From: Paraflavisolibacter caeni | GTDB lineage: Bacteria; Bacteroidota; Bacteroidia; Chitinophagales; Chitinophagaceae | Reading direction: 5' to 3' | Length of the DNA stretch: 64,000 nucleotides | Assembly: GCF_025628885.1 (NCBI RefSeq) | Contig: NZ_JAOTIF010000030.1 | Location: 1-64,000, forward strand | In this document: in pieces, positions 8,117 through 17,332 of the stretch | Layout of the letters: each line of letters begins with the position of its first letter | Numbering within the stretch: the stretch's first letter is position 1 | Notes under the pieces: model-generated | What the model was told of the DNA's origin: nothing | Databases searched by the model: none | Seen by the model: only the letters and a program-made list of their open reading frames with translations | Made by a program: the position numbers and the translations under genes

Positions 8117-11100
8117 TTACATCCTGGCTTTGTCCTTAACCAGGTACCAGGAATATCCGCCTGCGGGGACTTCAACTTGCAGGGATATCTCTTTTTGTGC
8201 ATTCAGTGTTTGAGGCACAGACTGCCCATGTTGATTGATGATCAATGCCTGCTCTTTTATACCTGTGTAATAAAGTGGCAGTTTGAACTGCTTGGTAATG
8301 GGTTTGTCTGTAGGGTTAAAAACTACCAGCATACCCTTTTCTTCAATGAATGGATTTACATGGAACATGGCATCCAGATCGCGGCCAGTTGGTCGCGAAA
8401 CGTGAATAATATCTGAAGTCAGGATGGCACGATGCTCCTTAAACCAATTGATCCATTTCGAAACCATTGCCTTCGTTTCCGGGGTATCGTAAAGACGTTT
8501 ACCCCTTACGGTAAACTGGCAACCGCTGGCTAAATGCTGAAACAGGCCAATTTCGTAGCGGTCCAGGTTCTTTGACAAGGGTTCAAGGCCGACCCTGGGA
8601 TCGTTGGTATAAAAGCCAACCAATTGCAAGCCTAACCAGCCCATTGTGGGCGCTTTATGCCAGGTTCCGTCAAAGATATATTGCCGGCCAAGGAGCAACT
8701 GCTGTTGTGGCGTCAGGTTGGCACTGGCTTCGCGATAACCCATGCCGGTGGCAGACTGCCCATTGAGGAAATACCAATCAGGAATAGGAACGTACATGTT
8801 ACGGCGCTGCAGTTCGTGAAGTACACTTACCTGTGTTTTCCACTGCTCCCACTGAGAATCGTACATGCCTTTGTGGTGAGCGTGATTCGTTGCCGCACAA
8901 ACATCGCCATGATAAGGACCATCCATATTGTAGGTCATGAGACCAGTCTGATCATAGAACTTCCACATGTTAGGGTAATAAGTATCCTTCCAATTGCTGG
9001 CGATACATACACTTTGGCCAAACAAGCTTCCAGGCTTGTTTGTGATGGGATCGATACAGTCAACTTCTGCTCCACGGCCTCTTGATGCCACCTGGAGTTC
9101 GTAGCCCCCCATTACAATGCCCCTGGCTTTTGCAAAATCGGCAATTTCTTTCCACAAAGCCACATAGCCAGTATCCAGTTTGTCATGGGATATACCAGGC
9201 CAGGCCATAATATCCAGCCTTTCAAAGCCTAATTCACCCATTTGAGTAATGAAATTTTTCAACTCTGTCCTGTCGTGGGAAGTAATTCCACCGGTGATGA
9301 GCGATTCTGTTACCTGGGGCGCCAATTTGCGGTAAAACCTACGGTGTGCCAGGCTTTGGCGTTCGCGATCGTCGCTATCCTGCAACAATTCGAAGGTGGT
9401 AAAGGATGTAAATACATTTTTGGGCTGCAAGGTTTCCGATGGTCCCATTGGCACCCTGCTTACCAGCAAATTGTGGTGAGGGAAATCGAGGAACCTATCT
9501 TCGGCCTGGTTGTGCGATGCCCAAGTATTGTATTCATTATCCACCCTCCATGTAGTAGTGGATTGGCCTACCTGGTAAGCCGGAGGGGTTCCTTTGTAAT
9601 GGATCAATGCACTGCCCTCCGGATCGGCATTGGCCAATGCAAAAGAATAATCGCTCTCCATATGAATGCGCTTTACCTGGTCCTGATTTACGGCCAGCAC
9701 TTCGCATTCGGTTTCACGTACAACGAACGCATTTTCCGATTTATTGGCAATGGTCATCCATTTGGCCATTACCGGCATTCCCTCGTACAGTTCGTAATGT
9801 ATGTCGACCGAAACCTTGTTTTGCCAATCATTGCGGTTTAAAGGCGCCTGGTAGTGCATGATTACATGCAACCCTTTGGGTGGCCAGTCGGTGTGCACCG
9901 CATTGTACTTCTGCTGCCAGGGATAACGGGCTTCAGGTTGCTTCGTTTCCAGTCCAGCAAATCTGAATGATGAAGGCTCAGCAAACAGGTCGTTATACCA
10001 ACTTTCCATCAGGTATGATTTTTCAGGCTGGCCGCTAAGGCCTCCGATATTATACCAGGTGCTGTCCAGCATCACTCTTGCCTCCGGCTTCACGGCGCGC
10101 AAAAACTCCGCGTCGTTCAGGTGATTCCTGAAACTTATGCAGGCCAGGTTTTCAGCTATATAAAATTCGCGGCTGACAATGCCGTTTGTCAACAAGAGTT
10201 TGGCCGTCAGCTCATCTTTTCCTTTCTGCAATAAAAGTTCAACAGGCGTTTTTACCTGGTTGATCAGCCAGTCGGCAGGCGCAGCAGGCACCGTGAAACT
10301 TTCCACTTTCTTTAGCTGCTTATTATTGACCAGGGAAGCAATCAGGGCCCGCTGTTGATCGGTTGCCTGTTTTTTCTTTTGGGCTATTTGCCTAGCATTA
10401 TAAAGCAGGTGCCTGGCTGCATCAAACTTTATTCCTTTCAATTGGCTCAGTCTTACTTCATAGATCAATCCACGAAAGGAATTAGTCTTTCCATACGCTC
10501 CCATTGTAAAGCCTGCAGCGATGGATGTTGCCGGTTGAAAATCCAGTTTTTTCAAGCCGTCTGCATAAGCTTTTGCCATTTTGCCATCACTTACCAAAGC
10601 GATATGCATCCATTCGCCAGGAACTACTGTGGCAACTGGTGTTGCTACTTCTTTGCCATCCACCAGGATCACCCAGTTATTACCTTTCTGTGCTAACTGG
10701 TAACCGGAAGCGGCACTACCTAATGTAAATACAGTAGCAAAATTTGCAGATGGATCGTTCGCGCCCTGACGTGCATTGGGTTGCAACCAAAGCTCTAAAA
10801 CGAATGGAGTCTTTGCAATGGCAAAGCTATCCTTAGAGGAATAGGCTGCTTTATCTTTAAAAAGGATTGCTCCTTCCCCATCCAGCTTTTTGTCGGCTGG
10901 TGCGTCTGCAAAGAAAACGGGCTGGCCGGCTTTCTTCAGCTGGTGGCCGGCGGCCATATCGGAGAGTTGCTCCGGAGCAGTTGCATAAGAGACAGCGCCA
11001 GAGCGCCCCATGTTGTAATGCGCCAATACCTGTTGCTGCGCCATTAACTGAGATGTAAAGATTGTAGCTGTCGCGATCAACAGCAATTTCTTTACACTAA

Positions 11101-11119
11101 TACGAAATGATGGTTTCAT
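8117..11119 (-). CDS. Secreted LamG plus TIM-barrel glycosidase-like protein (clan GH-D-like, family unassigned)
   Basis: About 1000 aa. I place the start at 11119, where a clean signal peptide begins (KKLLLIATATIF..MAQ). An in-frame ATG at 11146 adds nine residues and is 13 bp from the upstream stop. After the signal, a LamG/concanavalin-like domain covers about 40-240 (AKTPFVLELWLQPN; GLIYEVRLSQLKG). A beta-rich domain follows, then a TIM-barrel-like region (about 590-900) with FERLDIMAWPG, GIVMGGYELQVASRGRG and LMTYNMDGPYHGDVC, where the Asp in NMDG sits where alpha-galactosidase-type barrels have their nucleophile. A small all-beta domain closes the protein (WYLV). I cannot place it in a named GH family. 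It is the last gene of the long hydrolase operon, followed by the 8055-8100 palindrome. Confidence 0.65.
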   Translation of the reverse strand: MKPSFRISVKKLLLIATATIFTSQLMAQQQVLAHYNMGRSGAVSYATAPEQLSDMAAGHQLKKAGQPVFFADAPADKKLDGEGAILFKDKAAYSSKDSFAIAKTPFVLELWLQPNARQGANDPSANFATVFTLGSAASGYQLAQKGNNWVILVDGKEVATPVATVVPGEWMHIALVSDGKMAKAYADGLKKLDFQPATSIAAGFTMGAYGKTNSFRGLIYEVRLSQLKGIKFDAARHLLYNARQIAQKKKQATDQQRALIASLVNNKQLKKVESFTVPAAPADWLINQVKTPVELLLQKGKDELTAKLLLTNGIVSREFYIAENLACISFRNHLNDAEFLRAVKPEARVMLDSTWYNIGGLSGQPEKSYLMESWYNDLFAEPSSFRFAGLETKQPEARYPWQQKYNAVHTDWPPKGLHVIMHYQAPLNRNDWQNKVSVDIHYELYEGMPVMAKWMTIANKSENAFVVRETECEVLAVNQDQVKRIHMESDYSFALANADPEGSALIHYKGTPPAYQVGQSTTTWRVDNEYNTWASHNQAEDRFLDFPHHNLLVSRVPMGPSETLQPKNVFTSFTTFELLQDSDDRERQSLAHRRFYRKLAPQVTESLITGGITSHDRTELKNFITQMGELGFERLDIMAWPGISHDKLDTGYVALWKEIADFAKARGIVMGGYELQVASRGRGAEVDCIDPITNKPGSLFGQSVCIASNWKDTYYPNMWKFYDQTGLMTYNMDGPYHGDVCAATNHAHHKGMYDSQWEQWKTQVSVLHELQRRNMYVPIPDWYFLNGQSATGMGYREASANLTPQQQLLLGRQYIFDGTWHKAPTMGWLGLQLVGFYTNDPRVGLEPLSKNLDRYEIGLFQHLASGCQFTVRGKRLYDTPETKAMVSKWINWFKEHRAILTSDIIHVSRPTGRDLDAMFHVNPFIEEKGMLVVFNPTDKPITKQFKLPLYYTGIKEQALIINQHGQSVPQTLNAQKEISLQVEVPAGGYSWYLVKDKARM

Positions 11120-11159
11120 GAACATCAATCTATAATTTTTAACCATGATGAGATTGGGA

Positions 11160-13286
11160 TTATTTTGCTAATTCTTTTATTTTATCTGCCGGTAATACGG
11201 TATTAAACACATTCAAATTATCCAGGTATCCTTTAAATGCATTGGTTTTGTCGCCTATATATTGCAACGGGAAAAACAAAGTTTGGACCTTCGCCGTCTG
11301 CTTACCATTGGGGAATGTCCTTTTTGCTCCTTCCAACTTTTCTACAAGCACACCGTTCACATATAAACTTGTTCCCTTGTTATCACCTGTTATGACAATA
11401 TGTGTCCACTGATCTACTGGTACAGAATAATTGAAATTATAGTGATATCCTTCTCTCGAAAAACCCAGCTTGCCTGTTGATTGCTGTTTCAATTTCACAA
11501 TAGCGTCGGGTGAAGAGAAAAGTACGGCATCAGGCTTATTATTCTTATCCGGATTCATTGAAAAACTGATGGTATAACCGTAACCGATTCCTTCTATGGG
11601 CGTTTGAATATAGCTGTTTCCTCCGTTTAACCTGAGTGCCTGTTTTTGACGATCAATCTTTGCGTTTTTATTTGCAAGAATGGCGTTGCCACTACCTGAA
11701 GGATCCTGTTTATTTTGATTAAAGCTGTACTGCAAAACCAAAGAGTCTTTTGAGCGAACCTTGCCCATCATATTCAATCCAGGGCCTTCACCTATGTTTT
11801 TGTTTTTGTCCAGGAATGCTTCATAACTCAAGGTAGTTTTAGTTCCGCCCCACATCTTTTGGGCAAGCACCTGCATGGCAGGAAATACCCTATGATGTAC
11901 GTCTTTTTCTGTAATGCCATTACCTACATGATCATTCCACACTGCAAATGATCCACCCCTGATCTGTGCACTATTTTCAGGAAAACTGTCCTTACCAATC
12001 ATATTAGGTGTCCATTGATTGTAAAGACGTTTGGTATTCAGGTAATCGTAGTAATAACCCGCAGCCGGCACAATGTATAGCCAGCCATCAGGAGTGCTGA
12101 TGCCATCATAACCCAGCTTCATCATTTCCTTGGGATCAGCATAGCCATTGTACCATAAGTTCATGGTTACATTTTCAGACTTAACAGGGGTAGTTCCCGG
12201 TGCGTGGGTTAATGCTCCCCATAGGCGGGCTTTTTTGCCATAACTTTCAACCAGGCGTATGTAATGATCCGTAAAGGACCTGAATTTCTCGGCCTCTTTT
12301 TTTGAATATTCATCTGTACCAATGTGCACTTCCTTCCCGCGGAACACAGGATTTGGACCTTCCAGATATTCTTTAAAAACATTGTCGATCACCTCGTAGG
12401 TCAATGGATTGTCCAAATCGAGATGATCCAAACCATATACCTTGCTTCCGACACCCGGTACCGCCTTTGCGAAAGCTAATGAATGGGCAGGCACGTCAAT
12501 TTCGGGTATAATATTAACACCGTACTGATCGGCTAACTTTTGTAGTTCTATGAACTCCTTTTTTGAGTAGCTACCGTCTTTTGCCGTGAGGTTTGGATAG
12601 GTGTCATTCTGAAGGCGAAATGCAGCGTAGGTACTGTCCCAATTGTCGCCAAAGAACCCTTTGAAGCCATTGTCGTTCAGATGAATGTGAAAGTCGTTCA
12701 TCTTATAATATGACATGAACTTCACATAGTTGCGTAAGAAGCTGAGAGAGAAGAACTTCCTGCCACAGTCCAATACAAAACCACGTACAGCAAACTGGGG
12801 ATAATCAACGGCAACGCCTTTAGGTATTCTCCGAAACTCTTTGTCCTGTTCGAGTATCTGCAACAAACTACGGGTAGCCCAAAATGCCCCAATAGACTTA
12901 GGTGCGGCGATGGTAATAAAGTCTTTTATCGTTAACACATAGCTCTCTTTACCCTTTGCTGTATCAGCAGGATTCAGCGTGAAGTAAATATCCTCCTTTG
13001 CAGGTGTACCTGTACGAATGGAAACTTGCTTTGCTGCTCCGCTTTTCTTCAGGTCATCCAAAAAGGTGTTCGCTACAGGAGTCAATTCATTTCTATATGC
13101 CGGATCAACGACAAGAACTGTCTTATCGTGCATTATAAATGTTCCTGTATCTCCCTGCCATTCACGTAAAGCGGGGATAACGAAGGGCTGAGGATTCTCT
13201 GTCTTCTGCGCTACAGCCGATAACGTAGCAGAGGTAAAACAAACTGCTATTAGCAGTGCATGTCCATGTTTAAAAATCATATTCAT
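11160..13286 (-). CDS. GH20 beta-N-acetylhexosaminidase with C-terminal LamG domain
   Basis: Predicted to release terminal beta-GlcNAc/GalNAc in the periplasm. Start chosen at 13286 (MNMIFKHGHALLIAVC signal peptide), 7 bp after the upstream stop; an ATG at 13331 would overlap the GH43 gene. Layout: GH20b-like N-terminal domain (about 30-145), GH20 TIM barrel (about 145-490) and a LamG-type domain (about 520-705). Barrel signatures are DCGRKFFSLSFLRNYVKFMSY, HIHLNDNGFKGFF, IIPEIDVPAHSLAFAK and the catalytic Asp-Glu pair in HIGTDEY near residue 320 (family usual: HxGxDE). The D-E pair supports substrate-assisted retaining chemistry. It belongs to the long operon and could remove internal HexNAc once fucose or galactose caps are gone. 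Confidence 0.92.
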   Translation of the reverse strand: MNMIFKHGHALLIAVCFTSATLSAVAQKTENPQPFVIPALREWQGDTGTFIMHDKTVLVVDPAYRNELTPVANTFLDDLKKSGAAKQVSIRTGTPAKEDIYFTLNPADTAKGKESYVLTIKDFITIAAPKSIGAFWATRSLLQILEQDKEFRRIPKGVAVDYPQFAVRGFVLDCGRKFFSLSFLRNYVKFMSYYKMNDFHIHLNDNGFKGFFGDNWDSTYAAFRLQNDTYPNLTAKDGSYSKKEFIELQKLADQYGVNIIPEIDVPAHSLAFAKAVPGVGSKVYGLDHLDLDNPLTYEVIDNVFKEYLEGPNPVFRGKEVHIGTDEYSKKEAEKFRSFTDHYIRLVESYGKKARLWGALTHAPGTTPVKSENVTMNLWYNGYADPKEMMKLGYDGISTPDGWLYIVPAAGYYYDYLNTKRLYNQWTPNMIGKDSFPENSAQIRGGSFAVWNDHVGNGITEKDVHHRVFPAMQVLAQKMWGGTKTTLSYEAFLDKNKNIGEGPGLNMMGKVRSKDSLVLQYSFNQNKQDPSGSGNAILANKNAKIDRQKQALRLNGGNSYIQTPIEGIGYGYTISFSMNPDKNNKPDAVLFSSPDAIVKLKQQSTGKLGFSREGYHYNFNYSVPVDQWTHIVITGDNKGTSLYVNGVLVEKLEGAKRTFPNGKQTAKVQTLFFPLQYIGDKTNAFKGYLDNLNVFNTVLPADKIKELAK

Positions 13287-13293
13287 AAAGAGG

Positions 13294-14994
13294 TTAGTTT
13301 CCTTTGGTAATTCCATTTTCATTGAAGGCATCTACACGGAAAAAATAGGGTACGTCTTTGTTCAGGCCGGGCAAGTCCAGGGTATTTTTTCCATACAACA
13401 TCACAGAGTGATAGAGCTTGGTTTTTTCATTTCCAAAATAGATAACATAGCCAGTGGCACCAGGCGATGGTTTCCATTGAATGGTTGCACGGCGAGTATC
13501 AGAAGCATCACGTTGCACACTTACCTCTTTCACTGCCTGAGGTGCTTTGCCATTTCCTTTGCCAAAGATTCTGAAGCCAGAAAGCGAGAAAGCCCCATCG
13601 GGTACCTGGTGGTTGGTGATTTTTACAAACCGGGCCTTTATGCTTTGCGGTAATACAATATAATCGTGTGTGACATCGACAGTATTAGCCGTTTTATCAG
13701 CAATCAGTTTCCATTGTTTACCATCGGAGGAAGCGGCAATGCTGTACTGATATGGTTTTACCGGCATACCTGCTTTCAGGCGCGCCCCTTCGTCGGCAAA
13801 GTTTACCTGGATGGCGCGGATAGTGGAAAGCTGTTGTAAATCCATTTGTAACCATTCGCCACTGTTACCGGAAGCAGCACACCACCAACTGCGCGCTTCC
13901 TCGTCATTAGCCATAGTAGCCGCATGACCCGGCATTTCGGAAGAAGCGGTCACTGGCTTGTTGTATGACAACAGCATCCAGCCGGTAAACAAGCTTTCTT
14001 TTTCGAAATTCATTTTACGATTTACTATTTGCATCGGATAATCGCCAAAGGCAGTATTGCAATGTAATTGTCCATCAGCATCGAAGAATACAGGGAACAG
14101 ACCGAGACGACGCTCAAACATGTGGCGAACAGAAATTGCCATCGTGGCAATATGCCAGTAGTTACCGTACTTATCCTTAAAAGTACAACCATGCCCGGCA
14201 CCATTGATAAACCCGCTGGGCTTATAAGAGAACGGACTATTCGGCATATAAGTAAATGGCCCCAAAGGCTTATCGGATACATAAACACCATCACCATATA
14301 CTTTAAACTCGGTTCCCGGCGCAGCATATTGAAGGTAATATTTCCCGTTATGCTTGTTCATCCAGCTCCCCTCATTCCAGCCATCTTTTCCATTATTATT
14401 CAGCTCTCCGTGTTCTTCCCAACCATACTTTTTGAAATTATGCTGTATCAGCACCAGAGGCGAACCAATGGTATCCAGCCGACGCTTAGGATCAAGCTCT
14501 ATCCCCATGATTGGATCTTTACTGGAGCAACCATAGTAAAAATATACACGGCCATCATCATCTTTAAACAGAGCAGGATCAGTCATGGAAATTGAGAGGG
14601 AATTATACACTTTCCAATTATCTTCCAAAGGATTGGTACTGTAGTATATTTTCATCTTTCCCTTTGACGCGATAAAAAAGGCCGTATCATGAATCGTTTC
14701 AACTGTAGGGGCATAATCTTCCACAGGAAGCGTCGTGCTTGGCCGATAGACCCAGTTTAACATATCGTCAGAATACCAATACCCTCCGGACTTTGAAGCA
14801 TACAGAAAGTATTTTCCTTTATAAATATGCATCACTGGATCAGCTGCCTCCCGATAGGCAGGCGAATCATAGCTGAAGCGGTAATTCAAGTTCAATGGAT
14901 TGCAAAAGCTGCCGGTAGCCTGTTGAGCAGTTGCCTGTTGAGCAGTTGCCAGAATAGCGATTGTGAAAGCAAGAGCCCATAATAGCTTTGTCAT
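13294..14994 (-). CDS. GH43-like five-bladed propeller glycosidase with discoidin and FN3 domains
   Basis: About 566 aa from the ATG at 14994, chosen because a signal peptide (KLLWALAFTIAILATAQQ) starts there; an upstream ATG at 15066 would overlap the GH92 gene by 62 bp. Catalytic candidates fit a GH43 triad: Asp in EAADPVMHIYKGKYFLY, Asp in SMTDPALFKDDDGRVYF, Glu in NEGSWMNKHNGKYYLQY. GH43 enzymes are inverting and commonly act on arabinose, xylose or galactofuranose; the subfamily cannot be fixed by eye. A discoidin-type domain (about 350-485, WWCAASGNSGEWLQMDL) and an FN3 domain (about 500-566) follow. A 15-bp tandem duplication (14921-14950) encodes repeated ATAQQ at the signal cleavage region. 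Confidence 0.85.
   Translation of the reverse strand: MTKLLWALAFTIAILATAQQATAQQATGSFCNPLNLNYRFSYDSPAYREAADPVMHIYKGKYFLYASKSGGYWYSDDMLNWVYRPSTTLPVEDYAPTVETIHDTAFFIASKGKMKIYYSTNPLEDNWKVYNSLSISMTDPALFKDDDGRVYFYYGCSSKDPIMGIELDPKRRLDTIGSPLVLIQHNFKKYGWEEHGELNNNGKDGWNEGSWMNKHNGKYYLQYAAPGTEFKVYGDGVYVSDKPLGPFTYMPNSPFSYKPSGFINGAGHGCTFKDKYGNYWHIATMAISVRHMFERRLGLFPVFFDADGQLHCNTAFGDYPMQIVNRKMNFEKESLFTGWMLLSYNKPVTASSEMPGHAATMANDEEARSWWCAASGNSGEWLQMDLQQLSTIRAIQVNFADEGARLKAGMPVKPYQYSIAASSDGKQWKLIADKTANTVDVTHDYIVLPQSIKARFVKITNHQVPDGAFSLSGFRIFGKGNGKAPQAVKEVSVQRDASDTRRATIQWKPSPGATGYVIYFGNEKTKLYHSVMLYGKNTLDLPGLNKDVPYFFRVDAFNENGITKGN
14921..14950. repeat. 15-bp perfect tandem duplication inside the GH43 signal peptide region
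   Basis: Two exact copies of TGTTGAGCAGTTGCC (14921-14935 and 14936-14950). In the minus frame they encode ATAQQ twice, keeping the frame and doubling the putative signal peptidase site. Confidence 0.9.
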
Positions 14995-15004
14995 AAGTAA
15001 TTCA

Positions 15005-17332
15005 TTATAGATTTCCCCAATGTTTATTGGGTTCGGGACCCATATCCAGTTCCAGCACATCTCCATTCACAAGGCTGTTGAAATCGATATAGCATTTATT
15101 ATAGGGACTACCATTTAAGCGGGCCGACTGTATATAGCGATTGGTTGTACTGTTGTGATGAGCAATGATGGTAAACTTCTTCCCTTTAGCATAATGGGCA
15201 TCTGTTTGTATTTCTACTTTGTCAAATACAGGACTGAAAATTTCGAACCTGTTATCGCCGGGACAGGAAGGATGAAGCCCACTGGCTGCCAACACATACC
15301 AGGCCGACATTTGACCAACATCTTCATTTCCGACCAGACCTTCCACGGCATTATGATAAGCTCTCCGGCATATCTCTCTTACCCAATATTGGGTGAGGTA
15401 TGGAGCCCCCAGTTTATTAAACATGAATGGAGCCAAATGCACAGGCTCATTGGCATGATTGTAATAATCATTCCAGTTCATCCGCTCAGGCGTTAGTTCA
15501 AAAAAGCGATTCAATGCCAGGAGCGTCTGTTGCTTACCACCGAGTAAGCCAGCCAAATCATCAACATCATGTGGTACAAACCAGCCCTGCTGTAAAGGAT
15601 TACATTCAACGCTACCGAAGCCCATAGCCAAGATGCCCTCTTTAGGCATTGGCCTCCAGGCACCATCCTTGTCTTTTGGGCGGAACCAATGGATAGAAGT
15701 ATCGAAAATGTTGCGGTAGCTCTGCGAGCGCTGCAGGTATAAACCTGCATCTGAAGCAAGGTGTAAACTGTCTGCCAGTTGGGAAAGACACCACTCAAAA
15801 TAGGCATATTCCAAGGTTAGAGATATTCCCTCAGACTGGCCATTTTTTGTATTACCAAACTTCTCACAGGAATTTTTGGCAACGCGATAAGCCTTTGCCA
15901 CATCAAAATTCCTGATGCCTTTGTTATATGCATCCACCAATACCGACACAGCAGGATTGCCGATCATACATGCACTATAAGCATTCAGAAACTCCCATTG
16001 TTCCAGGTATTGCTTACCACTTTCATCAGCCAGTTCCACCAGCGAATTGACCATGTCATTTACCACGGCAGGATTGATGATGTTTTGCAATGGGAACTGA
16101 CTTCTAAATACATCCCAACCGCTAAAGATGGTTCGTTTTACAAACTTATCTGTCTGATGCACTTTATTGTCTCCGCCAACATAACGGCCATCAACATCTG
16201 TATAACAGCGAGGATCAATCATGGTATGGTATAAGGCAGTATAAAACACATGCTTTTCCTCTTCCGTACCACCTGTTACTTTTACTTTCTCCAAAGCTTT
16301 ACTCCACAGTTGCCTGGCTTTTTTATGTATGGCATCAAAGTTGAAATCTTTTATTTCAGCCTGCAGGTTTTTCTGTGCACCTTCCATGCTCACAAATGAG
16401 ATGCCTGTTTTTATCATCACCTGTTCCTTATCACGGGTGGCAAATTCGCTATAAAAGCCGAGGTGCCTGCCCTGCATTTTCTTAGCACCAGGCAACACTT
16501 TAGCATTGGCCACTAATTCCTGATAGGCATCGCTTGTTACGTTCTCTCGCTTGCGCCTCATACCATCCGGGATATCTGCTGACCAAACACCAAACTTCTT
16601 TAGAGGTTTGCTCAACTCTGCATAGAAATAAACTGTATAGTTGGGATGGCCATCTCCATTGCCCCAGCCCCCACCATCCGGAGTACATTTCATCCAGCCC
16701 CTGATGGTTCTATCGTTTACAACCTCCACCATCTGTTCGGTAGAAGTGCCTCCAACTCTTCGTGCCAAATCTACCTGGATGCGAGATTGCTGATCCTTCG
16801 GAAAAGTAAACCGCAACATACCACTGTGCGGAGCAGCCGTAGCTTCTGCCTTGATATGATAATCGGTAAGCATAGCTGAATAATAACCGGCACTTGCTTT
16901 TTCAGTGGCCTTGTCATAATGTGAACGATAGCCGGCTTTCCCTCCTTCCCTACCTGCATTGGTTTTCAATGGACCAACAGAGGGCATTACAAGGAAATTT
17001 CCCAAATCTCCATACCAGCCAACGCCACTCATTTGTGTAAAAGTAAACCCCTCAATGGTTTGGTGTTCATGACTGTACCCACTACCATTATCACCACCGG
17101 TAATTGTATTAGGACTTACCTGAACCAAACCAAAGGGCGTAGCTGCACCGGGAAAGGTTTTACCCAATCCCGCTGCATCGCCTGCTTTCATTGCACTGGT
17201 GCTGGCACCAATAAAAGGATTAACATAATCAACCGGTAAACGTTGTGCCTGTCCAATACACTGAATAAACATTATTAATACCAATGTTAAAGAACAACGC
17301 CTAGATAAGCGAAGAGGGTTTAACAATAGCAT
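15005..17332 (-). CDS. GH92 family exo-alpha-mannosidase
   Basis: GH92 enzymes are calcium-dependent inverting exo-alpha-mannosidases. The 775-aa protein has a signal peptide (SLTLVLIMFIQCIGQAQ) and the family N-terminus DYVNPFIG, followed by PGAATPFGLVQVSPNT, GSGYSHEHQTIEGFTFTQMSG (near 80-100), CYTDVDGRYVG, FSGWDVFRSQFPL, YNHANEPVHLAPFMFN and GNEDVGQMSAWYVLAASG (near 665). The acidic residues in NEP and NED lie where the family places its catalytic and metal-associated acids. Length is normal for the family. The ATG overlaps the stop of the GH95 gene upstream by one base (TAATG), showing tight coupling. Linkage specificity cannot be read from sequence. Confidence 0.93.
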   Translation of the reverse strand: MLLLNPLRLSRRCSLTLVLIMFIQCIGQAQRLPVDYVNPFIGASTSAMKAGDAAGLGKTFPGAATPFGLVQVSPNTITGGDNGSGYSHEHQTIEGFTFTQMSGVGWYGDLGNFLVMPSVGPLKTNAGREGGKAGYRSHYDKATEKASAGYYSAMLTDYHIKAEATAAPHSGMLRFTFPKDQQSRIQVDLARRVGGTSTEQMVEVVNDRTIRGWMKCTPDGGGWGNGDGHPNYTVYFYAELSKPLKKFGVWSADIPDGMRRKRENVTSDAYQELVANAKVLPGAKKMQGRHLGFYSEFATRDKEQVMIKTGISFVSMEGAQKNLQAEIKDFNFDAIHKKARQLWSKALEKVKVTGGTEEEKHVFYTALYHTMIDPRCYTDVDGRYVGGDNKVHQTDKFVKRTIFSGWDVFRSQFPLQNIINPAVVNDMVNSLVELADESGKQYLEQWEFLNAYSACMIGNPAVSVLVDAYNKGIRNFDVAKAYRVAKNSCEKFGNTKNGQSEGISLTLEYAYFEWCLSQLADSLHLASDAGLYLQRSQSYRNIFDTSIHWFRPKDKDGAWRPMPKEGILAMGFGSVECNPLQQGWFVPHDVDDLAGLLGGKQQTLLALNRFFELTPERMNWNDYYNHANEPVHLAPFMFNKLGAPYLTQYWVREICRRAYHNAVEGLVGNEDVGQMSAWYVLAASGLHPSCPGDNRFEIFSPVFDKVEIQTDAHYAKGKKFTIIAHHNSTTNRYIQSARLNGSPYNKCYIDFNSLVNGDVLELDMGPEPNKHWGNL

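Noticed and set aside
13287-13331. Start of the GH20 gene at the ATG at 13331
   Set aside because: It would overlap the GH43 gene by 38 bp and precede a signal peptide that begins naturally at 13286.
14995-15066. Start of the GH43 gene at the ATG at 15066
   Set aside because: It overlaps the GH92 gene and adds a Trp-rich stretch before the signal peptide; the ATG at 14994 is better.
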